A stretch of DNA of 64,000 nucleotides from CAYQTE01 sp964420285 (GCA_964420285.1 CAYQTE010000022.1:8382-72381); one strand, 5' to 3'; positions 9,123 through 19,184 are shown, counted from the stretch's first letter. Made by a program: numbers and translations. The notes: generated from the letters alone by a model not told the origin.

Positions 9123-12100
9123 ATGGCTCGACGAATCAACACGCAGTTTCTGACCAAGCTCGGCCTGGGGGCTCTTGTTCTTGTCGGCGTCCTGCTGTTT
9201 GCCCATGAGTTTCTGGTCAAGAAGTCGGCCGATCCGTTCATCCAGGCCGGCGACAAGGCCGCCGCCGCTCAGAACTGGGCTGAGGCCGAAAGGAACTATG
9301 CCCAGGCTCTGGCGATCGTTCACGACAACGAAGCGGTGTGGATTCGTCGCGGCGACGTTTTGCTGCGTCTGGTGGAAACCGAGCCGGAACGCATCGGGCA
9401 GGACCGCGCCGCATGGCAGCAGGCCCTGGAGATCAATCCCAAGTCGGCGCCGGCCCTGCAGAGGCTTCTAACCAGCTACGACGAGGAAGCTCGCGTTCGC
9501 GATTCGGCCGAAGTTCTGGAAAAGGAACGCGATTACGCCCAGAAGTTGCACGCGGTCAACCCCGACGACCTGTATGCGGAAACATCCTCGTATCTGGTGA
9601 CAATCAAGGCGTGGCTGGTGGGCGTGCAGACCGACAGCGCGACGATCGAGGACGCCCTGACCAATCTCCAGCGCATCAGCAAGGCAGATCCCACCCAGAG
9701 CAATCCGCCGTTCTTCATCGCCCGAGCCCGCGTCGAGCAGGGCTCGGAAGCGGCCGCGGCGAATGATCCGATCAAGGCCGGCGCCTTCTACGCCGCCGCC
9801 GAGCGGGTCATGACCGACGCCGTCAAGAACGTCGAGGATTCGATGGCCAAGGCCGACGAGGCTTCCCTTCCCAAGATGCGTAACGGCGCTGCTGAAATCT
9901 ACTGGCGTGCGTCACAGGTTGAGGCGGCCCTGTCCGTCGCCATCGGGCTGGACCCGGCCGTCAAGGCCCAGGACATCCAGCGCGCCCACGACTACATCGA
10001 CAAGGCCCTGAAGCTGGTCAATGCGGACGACCCGGCCGTTGTGGACATGAACATCGAGGCCAAGGACATCTACATGGCCATGGGGGACGACGCTTCACAC
10101 GCCGCGGCGGAGAATGTGCTGCGTCAATTGCTCAAGCAGCGGCCTGACGATCAGATTGTGCGGTTGGCGCTGGCCCAGTTTCTGTCCGGCGATCCCAACA
10201 AGCTTCAGGAGGCGATCGATATCCTTCAACAGCCTCAGGCGCCCAATGAGGGACAAAAGAACCAGCTCATTCAATTTGCCAAGGAACTGAAACTCCGCAC
10301 CACGGCCCAACTGGCCACGCTGCAACTTACCGAGCTGGACAGCGTCACCGACGACGCCCAAAAACAACAACTGATCAATCAGGCCCAGGACGAATACGAT
10401 ACCCTTTACCGGGCTTGGGGCGAAAACCTCGACACGCTCAAACTCCGCGGACAACTTGCGCTGGCACGCGGTCAGGGCACCGAGGCCGTCCAGGCCCTCT
10501 CCCGCGCCGTCACCACCATCCCCGAAGCCTCCAGGAACGACGAGCTTCAGGAGTTCCTCGGCCGGGCTTACGAAATGACCCACCAGGACACGCAGGCGGA
10601 GAACTGCTACAACCTGGTTGTCACTCACCATCCGGATTTCTATCCCGCCCTGCTGCGCCTGACCCGGCTGCGGATCATGCACCAGGAGCTTGAGACCGTC
10701 GACTCGCTTCTTCAGACTCTGGAGCGTCGCTATCCCGAGGACGTCGCGGTGATGGTTCTGCGCCTGGCCTATCTGGATACCAACCGCGAGAAGAACAAGG
10801 ACGTGATCGACCGCTATTTCGCCCGCATTCCCGAAAAGACCGACGCTCAGCGGCTTCAGAAGGTCAGCATGGCCGCAGGTCTGGGAAGACTGGACGACAT
10901 GGCCAGGCTGCTCGCGGCCGTTGTGGCCAACCAGCCGCATAACGTGCGCGTCATCCAGACTCTGGCCAACTTCTACTTCCAGAACGGCAATTCCGATGCG
11001 GCCAAGAAGGTAATTGCCGACGGGCTTGCGGCCAATCCCGACAGCCCCGACCTCCAGATCGACTCCAAACGCCTCAGCGGCGCCAGCGATGAGGAATTGC
11101 TGAAGCTGGAGCGCAACCTCTACGGCCAGATTGCCGATCCGTTGACGCGCCACCTCACGCTGGCCCAGATCGACGAGAACGCCAACGACATGTACAATGC
11201 CGAGCGCGAGCTCAAAGACGCGCTGGCCGTCAAGCCCGATGACGGTTCGATCTGGGATTCGCTGTTCCGAGTCTACCTTGGCCAGAACAAGCTCAACGAC
11301 GCCAGCGATTGCATCCCCCATCTGGCAAAAGCCAATCAGGACCACGCCAACGGGCACCTCTACCAGTTCCAGGTTGCGATGGCCCGCATGGATTATGACA
11401 CGGCCGTGAAGATCGCGACGCAACTGGTCCAGGATCTCCCGGAGCTGTCAGGAGCGTGGTTGTCCCTCGGTCAGGCCGAAGAGAAGCTGGGGAAACCGGA
11501 GGTCGCCATTGGAGACTACTCCGCCGCCCGCGACCGCCAGAGCGACAACCCCGTGGCGCTGTTGGGCCTGATCCAATGCAACTACACACTGGGCAACAAT
11601 TCGCAGGCCCTGGAATTCATCAAGGACGCCGTCAAAGCCTACCCGGGTGAATCGCGGTGGCTGGACATGGAAATCCGGCATTACCTCAGATTCGGCCCGC
11701 TGAGCGAGGCCGAGCCGCTGCTCAGCCAGGAAGTCACCACGACGCGTACGCCCTCGCCCGCCGCGGTGGGCCAATTGATTGACGTCGAGCTGAAACTGGC
11801 TCAGGCGTATTTCCGAATCAACAGCATGGATGCCGCCAACGCCTGCTTCGGCAAGGCCAACAGCCTCATCAACCAGGCAAAGACCATCTGGCCCGATGAG
11901 CCGGCTTTCTACACGCTTGCCGGCGAAGCCTGCCTGATGGCCGGGCCCGACGGTTATCCCAAGGGTGAAGACGCGATCCGCTCGCTCGCCCTTCGCGACA
12001 AATGGAAGAACACTCCCACGCCGTACACGATCCTGGCCGACTATCAGTTGTCCGCCGGAAAGCTCGGCGATGCCGAAGGCTCCCTTCGTACGGCCCGCAG

Positions 12101-13832
12101 TTTTGCCAAGGACGCCCAGGCAAAAGACATCGACCAGCAGTTGGCCCGGGTGCTCGCCGCCGACAACAAGATCGATGACGCCCTGGCCCTCCTGGGCGAT
12201 TCCAGCGATCCGTCGATCCGCAACCAGCGAATCAATATCAAGATCTCCAACAACCGCATCGATGATGCCGAGAAGGAGATTCAGGCCGCCCTGGATGCCA
12301 AGCCCGCCCCGGCGAACAGCGATGCCGCCGATCTGCTTTCCGAATGGGCCGGCATCGAAATCTCTCGCGGCAACCTGGACAAGGCCGCCGCGCACGTGGC
12401 CGCGGCACTCGACAAGGTTCCGACCCACGCCATGTCCCTGTACTATCGCGGTTCACTCGAAATGCGCGCTACGCCGCCCGATATCGACAAGGCCATTGTT
12501 GATCTCACCGCCGCCCGCCAGCAACTGTCCACCAATCCGCGCATCCACGGCCTGCTCGCCGACGCCTACCATCTCAAGGGCGATCTCGACAGAGAGATGA
12601 CCGAGCTGGACATCGGCGTCCAGCAAGCCCCCGGCGACAAGCTCATTCGCCTGCAGCTCATGCAGGCCGACATCAACTCACGGCCGCAGCGGCTTCGCGA
12701 GGCCGTCGCTCAGGCGGAGGACATCCGCAAGTATCCGCAGTTCGCCGGCGACGTGGATATACTCACCGTCGAATCGCATGTGCTGGTCGCGCTGGGGCTT
12801 TACAACCAGGCGTATCAGGCGACGGCGCTGGCTCTTCAGGCCGCGCCCAACAACGCCTCGCTGATCCGGGATGAAATGCAGATTCTCCTGCTCAACAGCG
12901 ACTACAGCGGTCTGAACACGGCCGCGGACAACCTGCTTGCGGCCGTTACCGCCAAGGACAAAGCGTGGTGGATGTATGACTATCGCGCCATCGCGCGGGC
13001 GCACCTCAATAACACCGACCTGGCCCGTGACGACATGAAGCTGGACCTGGGCCTTGCCCATGACGATCCGGATCTGGCCGTCATGCAGGTGGCCACGCAG
13101 GATCTCTGCACGCACGTCGGCGCCGGCGATGTGCAGGCTTATCTGGCCACGATGCCGCCCGACGACCTCCGTTGGAAGCTGGCTCTGGCCGTCGCCGACA
13201 TGGCCGCTCCTGATACAAAGTCGCGGGCCGCCGACGCCGCCAGGCAGTTGGCATCGTCGGCCGATCTGGACAAGTTGAAGGATGATCAGAAGGTTTTTGC
13301 CCTGCGCGTGGCCGAGTCGGCGTATCTGGCGACCAAGCCGCCGATGCAGCAGGACGCGGCCGATATCGACCGCAGAATCCTTAAGATTCTCCCAGACGAC
13401 GTAGTTACCCTGAATAACCTGGCTAACCGGCTCGTGGGCATCGACCCCAAGGGCAACCTCAAGGACGCGCTGACATATAGCTCAAAGGCGGTAGATATTC
13501 TCCAGAAAGCCGGGCGGACCGATCCGCATGTGATCGACACGCTCGGATGGATTCAGCTTCTTTCCGGGAGTTACAATCAGGCCATCAGCACCCTGCAACC
13601 CGTCTACTCCAGCACTCCAGACCTATCCATTTGCATCCATTTGGCCACCGCGTACGCGAAACTGTCACAACCCTTGCAGGCAAAAGTGGTTATAGAAAGG
13701 GCGCATGGGATCATTGACTTGGCGAATCAGGCCAAGCAGTCGGTTGATCCGGATCTCAAGGCGCAGCTTGACGATGTTCAGAAAACCGTGGACAGCCTTT
13801 CCGCCGCAAAGGCTGATGCGGCATCACCCTAA
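9123..13832 (+). CDS. giant TPR-repeat protein with N-terminal membrane anchor, copy 1
   Basis: A 1569-residue protein. One membrane segment (LGALVLVGVLLFAHEFLV, residues 14-31) precedes a long run of tetratricopeptide repeats, recognisable as AA..NWAEAERNYAQAL, GTEAVQALSRAV, PEVAIGDYSAARD and many similar units up to about residue 1550. It lies third in a tight exosortase-EpsI-TPR string. Large TPR proteins are common in PEP-CTERM/exopolysaccharide loci, where they are thought to scaffold the secretion complex in the periplasm; that role is inferred here. An AGGTGGA motif lies shortly before the ATG at 9123. Confidence 0.85.
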   Translation: MARRINTQFLTKLGLGALVLVGVLLFAHEFLVKKSADPFIQAGDKAAAAQNWAEAERNYAQALAIVHDNEAVWIRRGDVLLRLVETEPERIGQDRAAWQQALEINPKSAPALQRLLTSYDEEARVRDSAEVLEKERDYAQKLHAVNPDDLYAETSSYLVTIKAWLVGVQTDSATIEDALTNLQRISKADPTQSNPPFFIARARVEQGSEAAAANDPIKAGAFYAAAERVMTDAVKNVEDSMAKADEASLPKMRNGAAEIYWRASQVEAALSVAIGLDPAVKAQDIQRAHDYIDKALKLVNADDPAVVDMNIEAKDIYMAMGDDASHAAAENVLRQLLKQRPDDQIVRLALAQFLSGDPNKLQEAIDILQQPQAPNEGQKNQLIQFAKELKLRTTAQLATLQLTELDSVTDDAQKQQLINQAQDEYDTLYRAWGENLDTLKLRGQLALARGQGTEAVQALSRAVTTIPEASRNDELQEFLGRAYEMTHQDTQAENCYNLVVTHHPDFYPALLRLTRLRIMHQELETVDSLLQTLERRYPEDVAVMVLRLAYLDTNREKNKDVIDRYFARIPEKTDAQRLQKVSMAAGLGRLDDMARLLAAVVANQPHNVRVIQTLANFYFQNGNSDAAKKVIADGLAANPDSPDLQIDSKRLSGASDEELLKLERNLYGQIADPLTRHLTLAQIDENANDMYNAERELKDALAVKPDDGSIWDSLFRVYLGQNKLNDASDCIPHLAKANQDHANGHLYQFQVAMARMDYDTAVKIATQLVQDLPELSGAWLSLGQAEEKLGKPEVAIGDYSAARDRQSDNPVALLGLIQCNYTLGNNSQALEFIKDAVKAYPGESRWLDMEIRHYLRFGPLSEAEPLLSQEVTTTRTPSPAAVGQLIDVELKLAQAYFRINSMDAANACFGKANSLINQAKTIWPDEPAFYTLAGEACLMAGPDGYPKGEDAIRSLALRDKWKNTPTPYTILADYQLSAGKLGDAEGSLRTARSFAKDAQAKDIDQQLARVLAADNKIDDALALLGDSSDPSIRNQRINIKISNNRIDDAEKEIQAALDAKPAPANSDAADLLSEWAGIEISRGNLDKAAAHVAAALDKVPTHAMSLYYRGSLEMRATPPDIDKAIVDLTAARQQLSTNPRIHGLLADAYHLKGDLDREMTELDIGVQQAPGDKLIRLQLMQADINSRPQRLREAVAQAEDIRKYPQFAGDVDILTVESHVLVALGLYNQAYQATALALQAAPNNASLIRDEMQILLLNSDYSGLNTAADNLLAAVTAKDKAWWMYDYRAIARAHLNNTDLARDDMKLDLGLAHDDPDLAVMQVATQDLCTHVGAGDVQAYLATMPPDDLRWKLALAVADMAAPDTKSRAADAARQLASSADLDKLKDDQKVFALRVAESAYLATKPPMQQDAADIDRRILKILPDDVVTLNNLANRLVGIDPKGNLKDALTYSSKAVDILQKAGRTDPHVIDTLGWIQLLSGSYNQAISTLQPVYSSTPDLSICIHLATAYAKLSQPLQAKVVIERAHGIIDLANQAKQSVDPDLKAQLDDVQKTVDSLSAAKADAASP

Positions 13833-13894
13833 ATGGGTAGATGTTAAGGATTTGGGAAATTTTGTTGCTACGGCAGAAAATGCGCGAAAAATGA

Positions 13895-13923
13895 TTGAAC
13901 TCCGCCGCATTAGCTGCGACAAT
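13895..13923 (+). promoter_or_regulatory. candidate promoter upstream of Wzc-like kinase 1
   Basis: TTGAAC (13895-13900), a 17-base spacer and GACAAT (13918-13923) each match four of six bases of the sigma70 consensus. It is in the 208-base gap between the TPR gene and the kinase gene, about 120 bases before the kinase start, and may add a secondary promoter within module 1. Confidence 0.28.
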
Positions 13924-13966
13924 GTGCAGTGGAGCGGGCGGCGGCCACTAGGAGGGTTTGCCGTTG

Positions 13967-14041
13967 ATGTGCATCGAGTCCAACAATGTGCGTGTTGTGG
14001 GGCTCGGTGAAACGCAGGCCGTGACCTATAGGAGAATTTGA
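13967..14041 (+). CDS. possible 24-codon leader ORF coupled to the Wzc-like kinase
   Basis: A short frame opens at ATG 13967 (MCIESNNVRV...) and closes with TGA at 14039-14041, sharing one base with the kinase ATG (TGATG). AGGAGG at 13950-13955 lies 11 bases before the ATG, or 8 bases before an in-frame TTG at 13964. The arrangement resembles a leader peptide giving translational coupling. The peptide matches nothing I recognise, and the kinase has its own GGAG site inside this ORF, so it may be chance. Confidence 0.3.
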   Translation: MCIESNNVRVVGLGETQAVTYRRI

Positions 14042-16281
14042 TGACAACGCTACCACAAGCCAGCTTGATGCGTCTTCCTCGTCCCCCCGGTGGGTCGTCT
14101 CTTTCGATCCCCGTGAACGGACCGCAACCGATCATGGCGCCGCCGTCAACTTCTCAGTTGACCTTCAGCGATGTCCTCCGCGTGTTGCGGGCCAACGCCT
14201 GGCTGATCATCCTCATGCTCGTTCTGTCCGCCGCCGGCGGCTACGGCGCCAACCGTTGGCTGGCTCTGTATCATTCCCGTTACACCGCCACCGGCTGGGT
14301 GCAGGTTGAAGCGCCCACGGTGGTCAATCCCGTGATGGGAAGTCCGTCGGTTGAGGACCTTGGCGCACTGGCGCTGGAACAGCAGACCACCGCCCAACTC
14401 CTCAAGAACGCCTCGCTCTTTGCCAACGTGATCAAGCGCGAAGAAGTCCGCAATACCACCTGGTATCAGCAATTCGAAGACAACCACACCATCGGCCAGG
14501 CCGCCGCCGCCATCATCGATCTCAACGACAATATCACCGTCAATCCGCTCCCCGGCACCAAGCTCATCACCGTGTCGATGTCCTATAAGGATCCGACCGC
14601 GGCCAGGACCATCGCCGAAGCTCTGGTCACCCAGCACATGATCGACCAGGACGAATTGAACCGAACCGAACACAACGAACGTTCGACCGTGTTGAACAAT
14701 GCCAAGAAGAGCTACGAGGACAAAAAGTCCCAGATCAGCACCGTGGTGCTGGAAGCGGCCGCCAAGCTCAATATCAACGCCGACGGATCGTCCGCCAAGA
14801 TGGTCGCCGCCGACAACGATCTGACCAATCTCGCCCGCGTTCAGACCGAATTGCAGATCACTCTTAACAACGCCAAGGTCCAGCAGGAAGACCTCACCAG
14901 CCAGATCAACGACGGTGTCGATCCGATTCAGGTTGTGAAACAGGCTGAAACCGATCCGCAGGTTCTCTCGGATCAGGCCACGCTGAAGTCTCTGCAGTTC
15001 GAGCGCCTGGCATTGCTCAAGAGCGGGCCCGACAGCGACGTGATGAAGGAGCTCAATGCCCGCATCGAAGCGGTTCAGAAGTTCCTCGACGACGACATGG
15101 ACCGCGCCAAGAACGAGGCCCGCGCCGAGATGCTCAGCACGCTCAAGAACCAGATCCTTCAGGTTCAGCGCTCGCTGGACAGCATCGCCGGCGAAATCCG
15201 CGACAAGCAAAGCGAGCAGTCCGATCTCTCGCTGACGATGGCCAAGTACCTCGTCGACAAGGAAACCGAAAACGGCTACGCCGAACTCATCAAGGACGCT
15301 GACAGCCAGTTGGATCAGATCAACAACATCCTCCAGACCAAGTACGCCAGCGGCGTGCGCTGGGCTCGTCTGCCGGTCAAGCCCGACAGCCCCAGCTTCC
15401 CCAAGCTTCCGGTCACCATGTCCATCGCCATCGTTCTGGGCCTGGGCCTCAGCCTTGGAATTGCCTTCGCCCGCGAGGTGACCGATACCTCCGTCCGCAC
15501 CCCGCACGACATCACCCGAGTCGGCGCCATCAACTTCCTGGGCATGGTTGTCCACGAAAGCGACGATCCTCAGTCCACGGGCGCCAACCTCCCGCTGGTG
15601 ATCTACGAAGCGCCGCACTCCATGATGGCCGAACAGCTCCGCCAGGTGCGCACTCGCCTCCAGCACGCTTCCAGCCTCGACACCACCCGCAGCATCCTCG
15701 TCACCGGCCCCGGCCCCGACGATGGCAAGACCACCATCGCCACCAACCTGGCCGCCGGCCTGGCGCTCAACGGCCGTCGCATGCTCCTGGTCGATGCCAA
15801 CTTCCGCCGGCCCAAGCTGCATCAGATCTTCGGCCTGGATAACGCCCAGGGCTTTGCCGACGTGCTCAGCTCGGTCGATACGTTCGAGCAGCTTGTTCAG
15901 GAAACCAACGTTCCCAACCTGTTTGTTCTGCCCAGCGGCACCAAGCCCGCCAACGTGACCGAACTCCTGGAAAGCCAGCTTCTCAGCGATTTCATCGAAC
16001 GCGCTCTGGAAGAATTCGACCACGTCGTTTTCGACAGCGGACCGCTTCTGTTCGTTTCGGAGACCGTTGCTCTGGCCCCGCGCGTCGATGGTGTCGTTAC
16101 CGTCGTCCGTGCCCGTGCCAACAGCCGCGGCGTTGTCTCCCGCATGCGCGACACGCTCCGCCAGATCAAGGCCGAACACCTTGGCGTCATCCTCAACGCC
16201 GTCCGCGCCAATGGCGGCGCTTATTACGGCCGCGACATCCGGACCTACTACGCCTACCAGAGCGGCAAGCGACTGGTCTGA
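14041..16281 (+). CDS. Wzc-type chain-length regulator / BY-kinase with C-terminal tyrosine cluster
   Basis: A 746-residue inner-membrane protein. A Wzz domain with first membrane segment (residues 55-75) leads to a long periplasmic coiled coil and a second membrane segment near 465. The cytoplasmic ATPase has Walker A GPDDGKTT (Lys563), Walker A' MLLVDANFRRP and Walker B HVVFDSGP. The tail carries Tyr728, 729, 736, 737 and 739, the autophosphorylation cluster of bacterial tyrosine kinases. GGAG at 14031-14034 lies six bases before ATG 14041. It should control polymer length and export with the Wza-like lipoprotein at the start of the module. Confidence 0.92.
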   Translation: MTTLPQASLMRLPRPPGGSSLSIPVNGPQPIMAPPSTSQLTFSDVLRVLRANAWLIILMLVLSAAGGYGANRWLALYHSRYTATGWVQVEAPTVVNPVMGSPSVEDLGALALEQQTTAQLLKNASLFANVIKREEVRNTTWYQQFEDNHTIGQAAAAIIDLNDNITVNPLPGTKLITVSMSYKDPTAARTIAEALVTQHMIDQDELNRTEHNERSTVLNNAKKSYEDKKSQISTVVLEAAAKLNINADGSSAKMVAADNDLTNLARVQTELQITLNNAKVQQEDLTSQINDGVDPIQVVKQAETDPQVLSDQATLKSLQFERLALLKSGPDSDVMKELNARIEAVQKFLDDDMDRAKNEARAEMLSTLKNQILQVQRSLDSIAGEIRDKQSEQSDLSLTMAKYLVDKETENGYAELIKDADSQLDQINNILQTKYASGVRWARLPVKPDSPSFPKLPVTMSIAIVLGLGLSLGIAFAREVTDTSVRTPHDITRVGAINFLGMVVHESDDPQSTGANLPLVIYEAPHSMMAEQLRQVRTRLQHASSLDTTRSILVTGPGPDDGKTTIATNLAAGLALNGRRMLLVDANFRRPKLHQIFGLDNAQGFADVLSSVDTFEQLVQETNVPNLFVLPSGTKPANVTELLESQLLSDFIERALEEFDHVVFDSGPLLFVSETVALAPRVDGVVTVVRARANSRGVVSRMRDTLRQIKAEHLGVILNAVRANGGAYYGRDIRTYYAYQSGKRLV

Positions 16282-16314
16282 TCCGCGCGGTTTGGTTCAA
16301 CCTTTAACATCGAC

Positions 16315-16351
16315 CTCGGCGCCGTGTTCCTTACGGCGCCGAGTTCGTTTT
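16315..16351 (+). terminator. strong rho-independent-like terminator ending exosortase module 1
   Basis: A perfect 11-bp stem, CTCGGCGCCGT (16315-16325) with ACGGCGCCGAG (16333-16343), encloses a 7-base loop and is followed by TTCGTTTT. It lies 34 bases after the Wzc-like stop. Between here and the nuoB stop at 16489 I see no gene. Confidence 0.75.
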
Positions 16352-16488
16352 CGCTGCCGCTGCGATGAATCGGTAACAGGCAGGAGTTCACGCACGAAAA
16401 TGCGCCTGCGGTTTTGCGCATTCCCATGCGGGCGCGCCGCGACCGTTGGCCACATGGCGATAACGACTCGGGAATTTCGCTGCTGGGC

Positions 16489-16998
16489 CTACGACGCTGC
16501 AGCCAGCTCCACGCGCGGCAGGCCGATCGTCTTGGCACTGATCTTGTCCTGAAGCCGCATGATCCCCTCCATCAGCGCCTCCGGCCGTGGCGGGCAACCG
16601 GGCACGTACACGTCCACCGGCACGATCAGGTCCACGCCCTTCACCACGTTGTACCCCCACTTGAAATACGGCCCGCCGCCCACCGTGCAGGCCCCCATGG
16701 CGATCACGTACTTCGGGTCCGGCATCTGGTGATACAGCCGCTTGAGCCGGCTGGCCATCTTGTAATTCACTGTTCCCGCCACGATCATCAGATCCGATTG
16801 CCGCGGCGTCGCCCGGAATGCCCCTGCCCCGAACCGGTCCAGATCAAACCGGCTGGCGCCCACCGCCATCATCTCGATCGCGCAGCATGCCAGCCCGAAG
16901 GTCATCGGCCACAGGCTGTTCTTGCGGCTCCAGTTGATCGCGAAATCCATGCTCGTGACGATCAATCCCTCTTCAAAGCGATTTTCAATCCATGACAT
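16489..16998 (-). CDS. nuoB: NADH-quinone oxidoreductase subunit B (isolated)
   Basis: A 169-residue complex I subunit that carries the N2 4Fe-4S cluster at the cytoplasmic arm base. The four cluster cysteines are present: Cys38-Cys39 in LACCAIEMM, Cys104 in MGACTVGGG and Cys135 in VPGCPPRPE. Length is normal and ATG 16998 has GGAAGG about nine bases upstream. No other nuo gene is in the window; neighbours are an exopolysaccharide kinase and a glycosidase. It may complement a nuo operon elsewhere or be an extra copy. Confidence 0.93.
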   Translation of the reverse strand: MSWIENRFEEGLIVTSMDFAINWSRKNSLWPMTFGLACCAIEMMAVGASRFDLDRFGAGAFRATPRQSDLMIVAGTVNYKMASRLKRLYHQMPDPKYVIAMGACTVGGGPYFKWGYNVVKGVDLIVPVDVYVPGCPPRPEALMEGIMRLQDKISAKTIGLPRVELAAAS

Positions 16999-17091
16999 GA
17001 TCAGTTACCTTCCATTGGCCGACAAACGATCCGGCCGGCACAGTGGCGGCGATTGTAACGCAATCCCCCCTTCAAGCCAGAGCACGCGACC

Positions 17092-18834
17092 ATGACCGCC
17101 GCTTTTGATTCTATCGATGCCACGCGCGACTTTCTCGCCGCCCGGCTTCTCCCGCCGCCGCGCCGGCTGGCCGTCTATCGCGGATCATGCACGGCTCCCG
17201 ATCCCATTCGCGTAACCGTCGGCGACGTATTTAGCGATAAGCGGCCGCAGTCCTATCGTCTGTCCATCAAGCCTGGACATATCATGATCCTCGCGACCGA
17301 TGAGGCCGGCGCGTTTTACGCCCGGCAGACTCTTGCGCAGATTCGCCGCCTCTATCCGCCGCCGTCCCCGCTTCCACGCCTGACGATCCGCGACTGGCCC
17401 GGCTTCCCCGTCCGCTCCGTTCTTCTCGATATCAGCCGCGACAAGGTTCCAAAACTCAAATCACTGCTTGCCCTGATCGACCGTCTGGCGGAATGGAAAT
17501 TCAACCAGCTTCAACTCTACACGGAGCACACGTTCGCCTACGCCGGCCACGAGGCGGTCTGGCGCCGCGCCAGCCCGCTGACTCCCGCCGACATCCGCCA
17601 ACTCGATTCCCATTGCCGGCAACGCCACATCGACCTCGTCCCTAATCAGAACTCCTTCGGCCATATGGAACGCTGGTTGCGCCACCGCGATTACATCCAC
17701 CTCGCTGAAGCACCCGACGGCGCTGATACGCCTTGGGGCTTTCGCTGGGACGGCCCGTTCAGTCTCTGCCCAACCGATCCGCGATCGATCCAATTCCTCG
17801 CCGGCCTCTACGATCAGCTTCTGCCGAATTTCACCAGCCGGCTTTTCAATGTCGGCTGCGACGAGACTTTCGACATCGGCCAGGGCCGCAGCAAACGCCA
17901 ATGCCAGCGCCTCGGCATCGACGCCGTCTACCTCAATTTCCTGAAGAAGGTCCACCGACTTGTGCGGAACCGCGGCCGCACGATGCAATTCTGGGGCGAC
18001 ATCATTCTCAAGTCCCCCGGCCGGATCAATGACCTTCCGCGCGATGTCATCGCACTGCAATGGGGCTATGAGGCCGATAGCCCCGTCGATGCCGAATCCG
18101 GACAATTCGCCGAGGCCGGAATTCCATTTTACGTTTGCCCCGGCACGAGCAGTTGGCTCTCGATCGCCGGCCGGACCGACAACGCCATCGCCAATATCGC
18201 CCGCAGCGCCGCCGCCGGCCTCCGCCACGGCGCTGCCGGCCTGTGCGTTACCGACTGGGGCGATCACGGGCATCTGCAATACCCGTTCGCGTCCGACATT
18301 GGATTGGCGACGGCCGCAGTCCACTCCTGGTGCGCCGCCTCGGCCGCCAAGTGGTCAATCACCAAGTCTCTCGACGCCCAGCTTTATCTCGACTCGTCGA
18401 ACGCCACGGCACAGATCGTTTATGACCTGGGCAATGTGTACCAATCCCCCGGCAAGCTCGTGTCCAACGCCTCGGTTCTTTTCCGGATATTAGTCCCCAC
18501 CAGCGCCCGCGCCGACCCGATGCCGGGACTGACGCGGGGCGGCTTTCATGCCGCCGAGCACGCCATCGAGAAAGCCATCTCGCGGCTGCCACGTTCGCAA
18601 ATGGACATGCCTGACGCCGACTTATTGAGGGCCGAACTGGAGAACGCCGCCGCCATGTTGAGGCACGCCTGCCGCATCGGCCTGTCTCGCCTCGGCGCGC
18701 CGCCGATGAGTGACAAGGCTCTGGCCGCCGAGTCCCGCCGGATTATCAGGGAACACCGCCGCCTGTGGCTCGCCCGCAACCGCCCCGGCGGGCTGGGCGA
18801 TAGTGAGCGGCAGTTGCCAGTGGCGTCCCGATGA
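17092..18834 (+). CDS. glycoside hydrolase family 20-like beta-N-acetylhexosaminidase
   Basis: A 580-residue protein with a GH20-type layout. The small alpha/beta domain covers residues 1-100 (FYARQTLAQI). The TIRDWPGFPVRSVLLDISRD entry to the TIM barrel follows, then FNQLQLYTEHTF and the catalytic acid pair Asp257-Glu258 in NVGCDETFD. A WGDHGH segment lies near the barrel end. No signal peptide is evident, so it may act in the cytoplasm on imported N-acetylhexosamine oligomers or on recycled wall fragments. The C-terminal 150 residues are an uncharacterised helical region. It stands alone in orientation beside nuoB. Confidence 0.82.
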   Translation: MTAAFDSIDATRDFLAARLLPPPRRLAVYRGSCTAPDPIRVTVGDVFSDKRPQSYRLSIKPGHIMILATDEAGAFYARQTLAQIRRLYPPPSPLPRLTIRDWPGFPVRSVLLDISRDKVPKLKSLLALIDRLAEWKFNQLQLYTEHTFAYAGHEAVWRRASPLTPADIRQLDSHCRQRHIDLVPNQNSFGHMERWLRHRDYIHLAEAPDGADTPWGFRWDGPFSLCPTDPRSIQFLAGLYDQLLPNFTSRLFNVGCDETFDIGQGRSKRQCQRLGIDAVYLNFLKKVHRLVRNRGRTMQFWGDIILKSPGRINDLPRDVIALQWGYEADSPVDAESGQFAEAGIPFYVCPGTSSWLSIAGRTDNAIANIARSAAAGLRHGAAGLCVTDWGDHGHLQYPFASDIGLATAAVHSWCAASAAKWSITKSLDAQLYLDSSNATAQIVYDLGNVYQSPGKLVSNASVLFRILVPTSARADPMPGLTRGGFHAAEHAIEKAISRLPRSQMDMPDADLLRAELENAAAMLRHACRIGLSRLGAPPMSDKALAAESRRIIREHRRLWLARNRPGGLGDSERQLPVASR

Positions 18835-19184
18835 GAACATCGCCAGCGTTGCGGCCATTCCAGGTACGAAGCGTAATCGCAAATGCCACATGCAACCCAA
18901 CCGCGGATGCAGGCCACATCACCAGATGTCGCAAAGCGGTACTTGCGTCTTGCCCTCCGCATGCGAAGGAGCGGCCCACATCCATCACGCTCATCGTCAA
19001 ATCCACCCGTTGATTTCAACCCGATGTGGAGCGCGAATCGCCCCTCGCCCTGTTCCTCTCCCCGCGTACAGGGATAGGCGACAAAAGGCACGCCGCCGAA
19101 TGAGTCACGCACCGGGCTGCTGACGTACGCTGGCGCCCCGGTTTGACACCGAATCGCCGTAAGGTAATCATCCATCACACGATT
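18835..19184 (+). other. 350-base intergenic stretch holding one degenerate palindromic repeat
   Basis: No convincing coding frame is present between the GH20 gene and the GIY-YIG gene. The only recognisable content is the repeat copy at 19041-19078, described separately. Confidence 0.6.
19041..19078 (+). repeat. interspersed palindromic repeat, copy C (intergenic, degenerate)
   Basis: The motif CCCCTCGCCCTG followed by CCTCTCCCCGCGTAC and then AGGGATAGG matches the reverse complement of the copies at 42427-42466 and 46950-46990 over about 38 bases with several substitutions. The outer CCTCTCCC/GGGATAGG parts can pair around GTAC. It is in opposite orientation to the other two and lies outside coding sequence. 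Confidence 0.6.

Noticed and set aside
14146..16179. Minus-strand open frame of 677 codons
   Set aside because: Exactly antisense to the BY-kinase; repetitive Val/Gly/Asp-rich text is an artefact of the opposite strand.
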